Source of the DNA: an uncultured Gammaproteobacteria bacterium
Lineage (GTDB): Bacteria; Pseudomonadota; Gammaproteobacteria; DRJJ01
Length of the DNA: 64,000 nt
Direction of reading: 5' to 3'
Assembly: GCA_947258795.1 (NCBI GenBank)
Contig: CAMYJU010000005.1
Location: 1 to 64,000 of the forward strand
Both the position numbers and the translations under genes were made by a program. Shown here piece by piece: positions 57,111 to 64,000 of the stretch; the first letter of the stretch is position 1; the number at the start of each line of letters is the position of its first letter. Under the pieces are notes generated by a model, which ran no database searches, was not told the DNA's origin, and saw only the letters and a program-made list of their open reading frames with translations.

Positions 57111-58265
57111 CTAGCGCCCCTCTCTGCCACGTTGCAAGGTCCTGTCCAGTACATTCCTGCGTGTGGAAGTTTCATTAGTACCCGGTGCAGGCGATTCAGT
57201 ATTACTCATATCGGTCATCGGCGGCGCCTGTCTCATAAAGCGGTCGAGTGGTAAATACATGATATTACCGCCACTGGATACCTTCACCACCACCTTGCTG
57301 ACTGATGACATCACGTCTTCCATCATTTCGATATACAGGCGCCGACGGGTGACATCCGGCGCCTTTTTATATTCCTTCAGGGTCTGCACAAAGCGGCTGG
57401 TTTCACCACGCGCCAGCTCGATCACCTGTTGACGATAGGCCTCTGCCTCCTCAACCAGACGCTGCGCATCACCTTCCGCCTTGGGCAGGATATCAAACTC
57501 ATAGGCCTCCGCCTGTTTCTTGTAGCGGTCCTCGTCCTCAAGGGCCTTGGTGGCATCGACAAACGCTGCCTGTACTTCCTGTGGTGGCTGCAGACTACGC
57601 AGGTTGGCTTTGATCACATTCAGCCCGGTGACGTATTTATCGAGTATGATCTGGATCTTCTTTTGCGCTTCATTCACGAGTACCGCACGACCACCAGTCG
57701 CACTGAGGATTTCATCCAGGGTCTTGTCACCCACCACCTCACGTATCGCGCTCTCCGACGCCTCTCTGAGGGTGTAATCGGGATCACGTACATTAAACAG
57801 GAAATTCTTGATATCCTTGACCTGGTACTGCACGGCCAGGTCAACCTGGATCATGTTTTCATCCTTGGTCAACATCAATGCACGATGGCTGGCTTCTCGC
57901 AGTTCGGTGACATTGACCTTTTCGACACTCTGTATCGGAATGGGAATATGCCAGTGTGGGCCAGGGCCAACGGTATCACTGTATTCACCGAATGTCAGGA
58001 CAACACCCCGTTCGGCCGGATCAACAATATAGATGCCTGACAGCATCCAGATGATGATACCGATAATCAGTAGCAGACCAATACCGAATGGCAGACCTTC
58101 AGAACCCTCACCGGAACCCGTCTTACGCGGGCCACCGCCAAACAGACCACCGAGCTTGCCTTGCAGCTTTCGTAATACCTCATCCAGATCGGGTGGACCA
58201 TCCTGGCGATTCTTCTGACCCCAGGGATCCTTGTCTTTGCCATTACCCGGTTCGTTCCAGGCCAT
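57111..58265 (-). CDS. hflK: HflK, SPFH-domain protease modulator
   Basis: A 384-residue partner of HflC. A Gly- and charge-rich cytoplasmic N-terminus (MAWNEPGNGKDKDPWGQ, then GGLFGGGPRKTG) precedes one transmembrane helix (LLLIIGIIIWMLSGIYIV) and the SPFH domain starting VDPAERGVVLTFGEY. The frame extends upstream to 58310, but the MAWNEPG start at 58265 matches known HflK N-termini and leaves 46 bases after hflX. It acts with HflC on FtsH in the inner membrane. Confidence 0.96.
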   Translation of the reverse strand: MAWNEPGNGKDKDPWGQKNRQDGPPDLDEVLRKLQGKLGGLFGGGPRKTGSGEGSEGLPFGIGLLLIIGIIIWMLSGIYIVDPAERGVVLTFGEYSDTVGPGPHWHIPIPIQSVEKVNVTELREASHRALMLTKDENMIQVDLAVQYQVKDIKNFLFNVRDPDYTLREASESAIREVVGDKTLDEILSATGGRAVLVNEAQKKIQIILDKYVTGLNVIKANLRSLQPPQEVQAAFVDATKALEDEDRYKKQAEAYEFDILPKAEGDAQRLVEEAEAYRQQVIELARGETSRFVQTLKEYKKAPDVTRRRLYIEMMEDVMSSVSKVVVKVSSGGNIMYLPLDRFMRQAPPMTDMSNTESPAPGTNETSTRRNVLDRTLQRGREGR

Positions 58266-58311
58266 AGTGCACACTCCAAAGTTAATACTGCATCGTTTAA
58301 AGGGAGTCATT

Positions 58312-59625
58312 CTAGGTTGCTACACGCTGTCCGGCAAGATGTATTTGATCATCCGGCGAAAATTCCAGCCGATCATCCTCCGATAACATCCTGTCCAGAC
58401 TGGCACGATCCAATTGTACCCTGATTAACCAGGCACCATCATCGGCACAACTCTCCTCCAGTACCGCATCCAGCCGATACAGCCTCGCACGACTATCACC
58501 GCACTGTACCGGAACACGTAACCAGCCGGTCTCGCGACCGGCCAGCAGGGTATCCGATATCGCCTGTTCCAGCAGATCCATACCTGTGCCGGTCTGCGCT
58601 GATAGCCACACACGCTTGACCCGTCCGTCACGGTCGTATTCGACCCGGGGCTCGCGGTCGATCGCGTCTATCTTGTTATATACCTCGATACACGGCACAT
58701 CCTGTGCGCCGATCTGTGCCAGCACCTCGTTAACCTGTTCGATGTAGGCGTCACGTGCGTCGTCGCTGGCGTCAATCACATGCAGGAGCAGGTCGGCACG
58801 ACTGGTCTCTTCCAGGGTCGACTTGAATGATTCAACCAGGTCATGCGGTAACTTGCGAATAAAACCCACCGTATCGGCCAGTACCGCCTGCTCGATACCG
58901 GGCAGGCTGATCCGGCGCAGGGTCGGGTCCAGGGTCGCAAACAACTGGTCGGCCACATAGACATCCGCAGCGGTAATCCGGTTAAACAGCGTCGACTTGC
59001 CGGCATTGGTGTAACCGGCCAGCGAAATCAGTGGTACCGCGGCACGCTGCCGTGCACGGCCACTTTGTTTGCGCTGGCTGAGTACCCGTTCCAGCTTCTG
59101 CTTTAACTGTTTGATACGCTGGCCGATCAAACGACGGTCGGTTTCCAGCTGACTTTCACCCGGGCCACGTACCCCGATACCGCCGCGTTGTCTCTCCAGG
59201 TGGGTCCAGCCCCGTATCAGACGGGTGGACAGGTGCGTCAACTGTGCCAGCTCTACCTGCAACTTGCCTTCATGGGTACGGGCACGCTGAGCAAAGATAT
59301 CCAGGATCAGGCCGGTACGGTCAAACACGCGGCACTTCAGGCGGCGTTCCAGATTACGTTCCTGTGACGGTGTCAGGGAATGATCGAATAACACCAGGTC
59401 GGCCTTGCCGGCCTTGACCATTTCGACCAGTTCTTCTGTCTTGCCACTGCCGATGAAAAAACGTGGATCCGGCGTGTTCCTTCTGGTAGTACAGATACCC
59501 ACAGTCTCGGCACCTGCAGAACGGCACAGGATTTCAAATTCCTTCAGATCCTCGATACTGGATGTACCTGGCAGATCCACATGAACCAGGACAGCACGTT
59601 CGCGTGCCAGATCAGCAGACACCAA
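58312..59625 (-). CDS. hflX: GTPase HflX
   Basis: A 437-residue ribosome-associated GTPase that splits stalled or heat-damaged ribosomes. The N-terminal HflX domain includes GICTTRRNTPDPRFFIGSGKTEEL near residue 43. The G domain has GYTNAGKSTLFN (G1) near 205, DTVGFI (G3) near 252 and NKID (G4) near 318. The start is either TTG at 59625 or GTG at 59622; AGAGGG lies just upstream. It follows hfq in the standard cluster. Confidence 0.96.
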   Translation of the reverse strand: MVSADLARERAVLVHVDLPGTSSIEDLKEFEILCRSAGAETVGICTTRRNTPDPRFFIGSGKTEELVEMVKAGKADLVLFDHSLTPSQERNLERRLKCRVFDRTGLILDIFAQRARTHEGKLQVELAQLTHLSTRLIRGWTHLERQRGGIGVRGPGESQLETDRRLIGQRIKQLKQKLERVLSQRKQSGRARQRAAVPLISLAGYTNAGKSTLFNRITAADVYVADQLFATLDPTLRRISLPGIEQAVLADTVGFIRKLPHDLVESFKSTLEETSRADLLLHVIDASDDARDAYIEQVNEVLAQIGAQDVPCIEVYNKIDAIDREPRVEYDRDGRVKRVWLSAQTGTGMDLLEQAISDTLLAGRETGWLRVPVQCGDSRARLYRLDAVLEESCADDGAWLIRVQLDRASLDRMLSEDDRLEFSPDDQIHLAGQRVAT

Positions 59626-59642
59626 TACTGCCCTCTAACAGA

Positions 59643-59900
59643 TTAAAAATTGCCAGGTTCTGACTCCTGTGAATGTTCATCACCGGCCGCCAGACGCACG
59701 TTCCTTGCAGGAACGACTGTAGAAATTGCATGTTTGTAAACCATTTGACTTACGGTGTTCTTTAACAGCACGACAAATTGGTCGAATGATTCAATTTGCC
59801 CCTGCAATTTGATCCCGTTAACCAGAAAAATTGATACAGGAATGCGCTCTTTACGCAGGGCATTTAGGAATGGTTCTTGTAATGATTGCCCTTTGGCCAT
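59643..59900 (-). CDS. hfq: RNA chaperone Hfq
   Basis: An 85-residue Sm-like protein that forms a hexamer and pairs small RNAs with mRNAs. The N-terminus [20 protein letters not shown], the Sm1 segment [21 protein letters not shown] and the Sm2 motif [10 protein letters not shown] are nearly invariant. The frame is open for a further 59 codons upstream, but the ATG at 59900 is the family start and has AAGGAGA before it. A gap of 173 bases separates it from miaA and probably contains its own promoter. Confidence 0.98.
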   Translation of the reverse strand: MAKGQSLQEPFLNALRKERIPVSIFLVNGIKLQGQIESFDQFVVLLKNTVSQMVYKHAISTVVPARNVRLAAGDEHSQESEPGNF

Positions 59901-60073
59901 ATTGGCTCTCCTTCTTTTAATTGTCTGATCCAAGATTATCCTCGGTCTGTTTTTTGATAAGTGGGGTCGAACACCAAAAAGTTCAAGTACGGGTGACAAT
60001 CTGTCGGATAGTCGACACCCATGGCCTGAAAAGGCAGGCCTTAAAATAATAATTATAACACACGGAAGCCCGT

Positions 60074-61024
60074 TCAATTGCCCTGTGTAACAAACTCTTT
60101 CAATAAATTCATTAGCTTATCTATGGAAATGGCCTGTTCAGCAATCTGTTCATAGTCTGCCTGCTCACCCCTGAGCCAGGTCAGCTGACGTTTGGCCAGC
60201 TGCCGGGTTGCGGCCACACCTTTTTGAATTAATTCAGAATAATTATATTCCCCTGCTAAATATCCGGATACTTGTCGATAACCGACTGCGCGAAAGGCCG
60301 GTGCGGACTCGTCCAGCCGGTATTGCTGCTGTATCGCCCTAACCTCATCGAGCAGCCCCTGCTCCAGCATCTGCTCGAAACGCAGTGCAATCCGCTGGTG
60401 CAGTATTTCCCGCTTCAGCGGTCGAATAATGATCCTGAATACCCGGTACGGCAATTCCTGTTGTTGCTGACGCGCGTGCATTTCACTGAGCGGGATACCA
60501 GTGATTTCGTAGACCTCCAGCGCGCGCTGAATACGCTGCGGATCACTGGCATGTATCCGGGCCGCGCTGTCCGGGTCAAGCTGCTTGAGTCGCGCATGCA
60601 TAGCCTCCCAGCCGAGTTGTTGCGCCTGTTCGGAAAGTCTTTCCCTGATCTGCGGGTCGGCATCGGGCAAATCGGCCAGACCGTGTTCCAGTGCGCGAAA
60701 GTACAGCATGGTTCCACCCACCAGCAGCGGGATGCGTCCGGCATCGACCGATTGTTGCATCAAGCCTAAGGCATCCTGACGAAATTCGGCAGCTGAATAG
60801 GACTGGTCCGGATCACGGATGTCGATTAAATGATGCGGAAAACGCGCGAGCTCTTCCGCGGTGGGCTTGGCCGTGCCGATATCCATACCGCGGTAAATCA
60901 TCGCTGAATCGACACTGATGATATCGACCGGTAGGCGTTTGGCCAGTTGCATCGCCAGTTCGGTCTTACCGCAGGCGGTTGGTCCCATGATAAAGATGGC
61001 TGGGGGTTTGTTTGTGGCCAGCAT
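60074..61024 (-). CDS. miaA: tRNA dimethylallyltransferase MiaA
   Basis: Adds a dimethylallyl group to A37 of tRNAs reading codons that begin with U. The 316-residue protein has the P-loop [16 protein letters not shown] near residue 12, [17 protein letters not shown] near 40 and [12 protein letters not shown] near 100. The start may be GTG at 61027 or ATG at 61024; the ATG is preferred. An inverted repeat element separates it from mutL. Confidence 0.97.
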   Translation of the reverse strand: MLATNKPPAIFIMGPTACGKTELAMQLAKRLPVDIISVDSAMIYRGMDIGTAKPTAEELARFPHHLIDIRDPDQSYSAAEFRQDALGLMQQSVDAGRIPLLVGGTMLYFRALEHGLADLPDADPQIRERLSEQAQQLGWEAMHARLKQLDPDSAARIHASDPQRIQRALEVYEITGIPLSEMHARQQQQELPYRVFRIIIRPLKREILHQRIALRFEQMLEQGLLDEVRAIQQQYRLDESAPAFRAVGYRQVSGYLAGEYNYSELIQKGVAATRQLAKRQLTWLRGEQADYEQIAEQAISIDKLMNLLKEFVTQGN

Positions 61025-61042
61025 CACTACTGCCTATTAGCC

Positions 61043-61144
61043 TCCCTCTCCCTGAGGGAGAGGGCTGGGGTGAGGGGATCAAAATATCCAAGGGAAAGTT
61101 TTATATATCCCCTCATCCTAACCTTCTCCCTCAGGGAGAAGGGA
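61043..61144. repeat. Long imperfect inverted repeat (CCCTCTCCCTGAGGGAG family)
   Basis: Arms of about 36 bases at 61043-61079 and 61109-61144 are inverted copies with about five mismatches. Each contains its own smaller palindrome (CTCCCTCAGGGAG). The whole could fold into a large hairpin with a 30-base AT-rich loop. Sequences of this CCCTCTCCCTGAGGGAGAGGG type are scattered in many proteobacterial genomes as intergenic palindromic elements. It lies between mutL and miaA and may affect read-through. Confidence 0.8.
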
Positions 61145-61200
61145 CTACTCCGATTGATTCCGTTTGCTGATGTCATCTCTGCAAAATTTAAACATTCATT

Positions 61201-62973
61201 TTAGCGGCCGCGCATAAACAGGCTGTCCAGTTCCTGCACGGTTAACTGTCTCCAGGTCGGACGGCCATGATTGCACTGGCCGCTGCGCTCGGTCTGTTCC
61301 ATCGATCGTAACAGGGCGTTCATTTCCTCTACACCCAGACGGCGATTGGCCCGTACCGAACCATGGCAGGCCATGGTTGACAGTACCTCGTTAACCGCCT
61401 CATCCAGACGCAGACTGCTGCCATGCTGGACCAGGTCGGCCAGTACATCACGTGCCAGCTTGACCACATCCGCATCACGCAGCAGGCTCGGCACCTGCCG
61501 CACCACCAGCGTATCCGGGCCACTGCGGTCCAGCTCAAATCCAAGCCGCCTGAACAGATCACTGTGCTGTTCGGCAATATCGGCCTCGCGCTCGCTGACC
61601 TGGAACCGTTCCGGCACCAGCATCGGCTGGGCACGTACTTCGCCTTGCTGCATAGCTGTTTTCAGTCGCTCATAGGTAATCCGCTCATGGGCGGCATGCA
61701 TATCCACGATCACCAGGCCCGCGGCATTCTGGGCCAGTACATAGATGCCGTGTAACTGTGCCAGCGCATAGCCCAGTGGCGGTATCGTCTCCTGCTCGTC
61801 AGCGGATGCTTCAGCTTCGACCTGCGGCGCCTGTTGTGCAAGCGTCTGATACGCGTCGACGTTTTCATTGGCCGCGAAAGGTATGCCGGATTGCCGGGGA
61901 GCACGTCCTGAATAGGCCACCGCCTGTTGCGACGCAGGCGCTGCAACATTGCCGCTCAGCAGTGATTCAGCCCGCTGTGGATCAGGTCGCACCCCGGCCA
62001 GCGCCTGATGGATGGCATGAAACAGAAAATCATGTACCAGCCGCCCATCACGGAAACGCACCTCGGTCTTGGCCGGGTGGGCATTCACATCGACCAGTGT
62101 TGGCGGCAGCTCCAGGTAAAGCACAAACGCCGGCTGGCGGCCGTGATACATCACGTCGGTATAGGCCTGTCGAACCGCATGCGCGACCAGTTTGTCACGC
62201 ACCATGCGCCGGTTCACAAAGAAATACTGCATGTCAGCCTGGCTGCGTGAAAATGCAGGGCTTGCAATCCAGCCCCACAGGCGAAAGTCTGCATGACTGA
62301 CATCGATACTGATGGCGTGCTCGCGAAACTCATTACCCAGCACCTCGGTGACACGCTGTAACTGTTCTGCTGTATCCCGCGCCGGTTTATAGATGCGCCG
62401 GGAACGCTTGTTGTGGCTGAAACGAAATTCCACCTCAAAGCGACTCAGTACCAGTTTCTGTACCAGCTTGTCGATATGTCCAAACTCGGTACTATCCGTA
62501 CGCAGGAATTTGCGCCGGGCCGGTGTGTTGTAGAACAGGTCGCGTATCTCGATACTGGTCCCGACCGGATGGGCAGCCGGTACGACCTCCTCGCTGTCCG
62601 GGTTGATAGACCAGGCCTGGTCCGCACCGATCTCACAAGACACCAGACTCAGGCGGGAAACTGAGCGGATACTGGGCAGGGCCTCGCCACGAAAGCCCAG
62701 GCTGGACACTGACTCCAGATCTTCCAATGAACGGATTTTACTGGTCGCATGGCGCAGCAATGACATTGGCAGTTCTTCGCGCGTCATCCCCTGACCGTTA
62801 TCACGTATCCGAATCAGTCGCTTGCCGCCTTGTTCAATATCGATTTCAATACGCGTCGCCCCTGCGTCAAGACAGTTTTCCAGCAGTTCCTTGACCACCG
62901 ATGCCGGACGTTCGACCACCTCTCCGGCAGCGATCTGGTCGACAAGTTGGTCAGGCAGGGTCTGGATTCTCAT
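61201..62973 (-). CDS. mutL: DNA mismatch repair protein MutL
   Basis: A 590-residue mismatch repair protein. The GHKL ATPase domain carries IAAGEVVERPASVVKELLEN near residue 11, DNGQGM near 60 and SLGFRGEALPSI near 92. The C-terminal dimerisation domain ends with CHGSVRANRRL and CNHGRPT. The start MRIQTLP at 62973 fits the family; the frame also allows ATG at 62982. It couples mismatch recognition by MutS to strand incision. It lies 98 bases after amiB. Confidence 0.97.
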   Translation of the reverse strand: MRIQTLPDQLVDQIAAGEVVERPASVVKELLENCLDAGATRIEIDIEQGGKRLIRIRDNGQGMTREELPMSLLRHATSKIRSLEDLESVSSLGFRGEALPSIRSVSRLSLVSCEIGADQAWSINPDSEEVVPAAHPVGTSIEIRDLFYNTPARRKFLRTDSTEFGHIDKLVQKLVLSRFEVEFRFSHNKRSRRIYKPARDTAEQLQRVTEVLGNEFREHAISIDVSHADFRLWGWIASPAFSRSQADMQYFFVNRRMVRDKLVAHAVRQAYTDVMYHGRQPAFVLYLELPPTLVDVNAHPAKTEVRFRDGRLVHDFLFHAIHQALAGVRPDPQRAESLLSGNVAAPASQQAVAYSGRAPRQSGIPFAANENVDAYQTLAQQAPQVEAEASADEQETIPPLGYALAQLHGIYVLAQNAAGLVIVDMHAAHERITYERLKTAMQQGEVRAQPMLVPERFQVSEREADIAEQHSDLFRRLGFELDRSGPDTLVVRQVPSLLRDADVVKLARDVLADLVQHGSSLRLDEAVNEVLSTMACHGSVRANRRLGVEEMNALLRSMEQTERSGQCNHGRPTWRQLTVQELDSLFMRGR

Positions 62974-63071
62974 AACTGGCATTGTAACAAATGCCTGTCG
63001 TGGCGCGTATGACAAAAACACACCATTCGGAATGCAGCGGCAGCGCTGCTTTAGGGGCTTATTTAAACAAT

Positions 63072-64000
63072 CTAACTATCACTGCTCACCGGGATACGCA
63101 ATACCTGCCCCACCTTCAGGCGATCGGACTTGAGACTGTTATAACGTTTCAGAATCATCAGGCTGACCTGATAACGCTGGGCGATATCGGACAGGGTATC
63201 GCCACGCGCGATGGTATGACGTCTGCCGGCCAGCCGTGTCCCGGGTACAATATTCCTGGAGAAATATTGCTTGATGCCTTTATAGATTGCCCTGGCTACC
63301 TTTTGCTGATGACGCGCACTGCGCAGATTGCGCTCCTCTTTCGGGTTCGAGATAAACGCGGTCTCGACCAGGATAGACGGAATATCCGGAGATTTCAGCA
63401 CCACAAAGCCGGCCTGTTGTGGCCGGGGCTTATGCACCTTGCCCACCTTGCGTAATTCACGCAGCACGTAGCGCGACAATTCCACGCTGGCCTCGATGGT
63501 ACCGTTCATCGACAGGTCGAGCAGTACTGCGGCAAGCAAACCATCCTTGTCGTCCAGGCTCACACCCCCAATATGATCAGCGGCGTTTTCCCGCTCCGCC
63601 AGCCAGCGGGCGGCCTCGTTACTGGCCCCGCGATGGGACAGGGCGTATACCGATGAGCCGTGCGCACGCTTGTCCCTGAACGCATCGGCATGAATGGAGA
63701 TAAACATATCGGCATGGGCACGCCTGGCCAGTTCGGTGCGCTTGCGCAGGCTGATATAGTAATCGCCCTTACGGATCATCACCGCGCGCATACCATAGGT
63801 ATTGTTCACCAGTTTTTCCAGTTTCTTCGCGATCGCAAACACGGCGTCTTTTTCACGCGTACCCTTATTGCCTATTGCGCCCGGGTCTTCACCACCGTGC
63901 CCGGCATCAATTGCTATGACCAGGTCACGCTGCCCCTTGCGTTGCTGTTGTTTGGCCGTGATCACCGGCTTTTTGACCTTGTCGGCCTGATACAAATCCA
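63072..64000 (-). CDS. amiB: N-acetylmuramoyl-L-alanine amidase AmiB (partial, runs off the right edge)
   Basis: A periplasmic zinc amidase that cleaves septal peptidoglycan. The Amidase_3 domain carries VIAIDAGHGGEDPGAIG, FISIHADAFRD (zinc His) and ILVETAFISNPKEE (catalytic Glu). A C-terminal LysM domain follows (RRHTIARGDTLSDIAQRYQV to VGQVLRIPV). The N-terminal signal peptide and AMIN domain expected for AmiB would lie beyond base 64000, so the start is not in the window. It heads the conserved amiB-mutL-miaA-hfq order. Confidence 0.95.
   Translation of the reverse strand, partial: DLYQADKVKKPVITAKQQQRKGQRDLVIAIDAGHGGEDPGAIGNKGTREKDAVFAIAKKLEKLVNNTYGMRAVMIRKGDYYISLRKRTELARRAHADMFISIHADAFRDKRAHGSSVYALSHRGASNEAARWLAERENAADHIGGVSLDDKDGLLAAVLLDLSMNGTIEASVELSRYVLRELRKVGKVHKPRPQQAGFVVLKSPDIPSILVETAFISNPKEERNLRSARHQQKVARAIYKGIKQYFSRNIVPGTRLAGRRHTIARGDTLSDIAQRYQVSLMILKRYNSLKSDRLKVGQVLRIPVSSDS

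Noticed and set aside
60272-60769. A 165-codon plus-strand frame
   Set aside because: Antisense to miaA, with no supporting motif.

Overview
The window is chromosomal DNA of a gammaproteobacterium. The right end (53.1-64 kb, all minus strand) holds the order amiB-mutL-miaA-hfq-hflX-hflK-hflC-DUF2065-hisZ-purA, typical of pseudomonads and environmental Chromatiales-like lineages. The presence of hisZ argues against an enteric, because hisZ accompanies the short form of HisG. No tRNA, rRNA, CRISPR array, integrase or insertion sequence was seen, so species cannot be fixed.

Layout. (1) 0.2-1.8 kb: phosphoglucomutase. (2) 1.9-8.2 kb, minus strand: a compact operon of acyl carrier protein, AMP-forming acyl ligase, NAD-synthase-like enzyme, double-GNAT protein, asparagine-synthase-type amidotransferase and a VOC protein. 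(3) 8.5-11.1 kb, plus strand: a two-gene molybdenum hydroxylase (2Fe-2S subunit plus Tat-exported molybdopterin subunit). (4) 11.1-30.1 kb, minus strand: a natural-product cluster of two unusual alpha/beta hydrolases, three assembly-line proteins (1553, 953 and 2574 aa), a free sulfotransferase and a glycosyltransferase-like protein. (5) 30.9-53.0 kb: an exopolysaccharide/O-antigen-type locus with nucleotide-sugar enzymes, glycosyltransferases, O-antigen ligase, flippase, acyltransferase, SGNH hydrolase, deacetylase, CapK/PaaK-like ligase, a second amidotransferase, a FemAB/CelD-like acyltransferase and a sulfotransferase. Two secreted proteins lie among them, a lipoprotein and a beta-helix protein. 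(6) 53.1-64 kb: the housekeeping block.

The most interesting part is region 4, perhaps with region 2. Domain orders read from the sequence are: formyltransferase - C-terminal half of a condensation domain - adenylation domain (Gly-like code) with a luciferase-like monooxygenase inserted between motifs A4 and A5 - PCP; adenylation (Ser-like code) - PCP - sulfotransferase; and KS - AT (malonyl type) - ACP - aminotransferase - C - A (Gly-like code) - PCP. Each odd part has a known relative: F domain of LgrA, monooxygenase insert of MtaG/MelG, aminotransferase of mycosubtilin synthase, sulfotransferase of CurM. I know of no described pathway that combines all four. There is no thioesterase domain; the flanking hydrolases, with Cys and Arg at the nucleophile elbow, are the release or editing candidates. 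The acyl ligase and ACP of region 2 could supply a starter acyl group. A plausible product is a small sulfated or sulfate-activated acyl-peptide carrying a beta-amino group. Its structure is inference.

Several enzymes of regions 2, 4 and 5 (amidotransferase, AMP ligase with ACP, paired hydrolases, FemAB-like protein, deacetylase) resemble genes that travel with exosortase-A exopolysaccharide loci. No exosortase or PEP-CTERM protein is present here, so these parts may have been reused.
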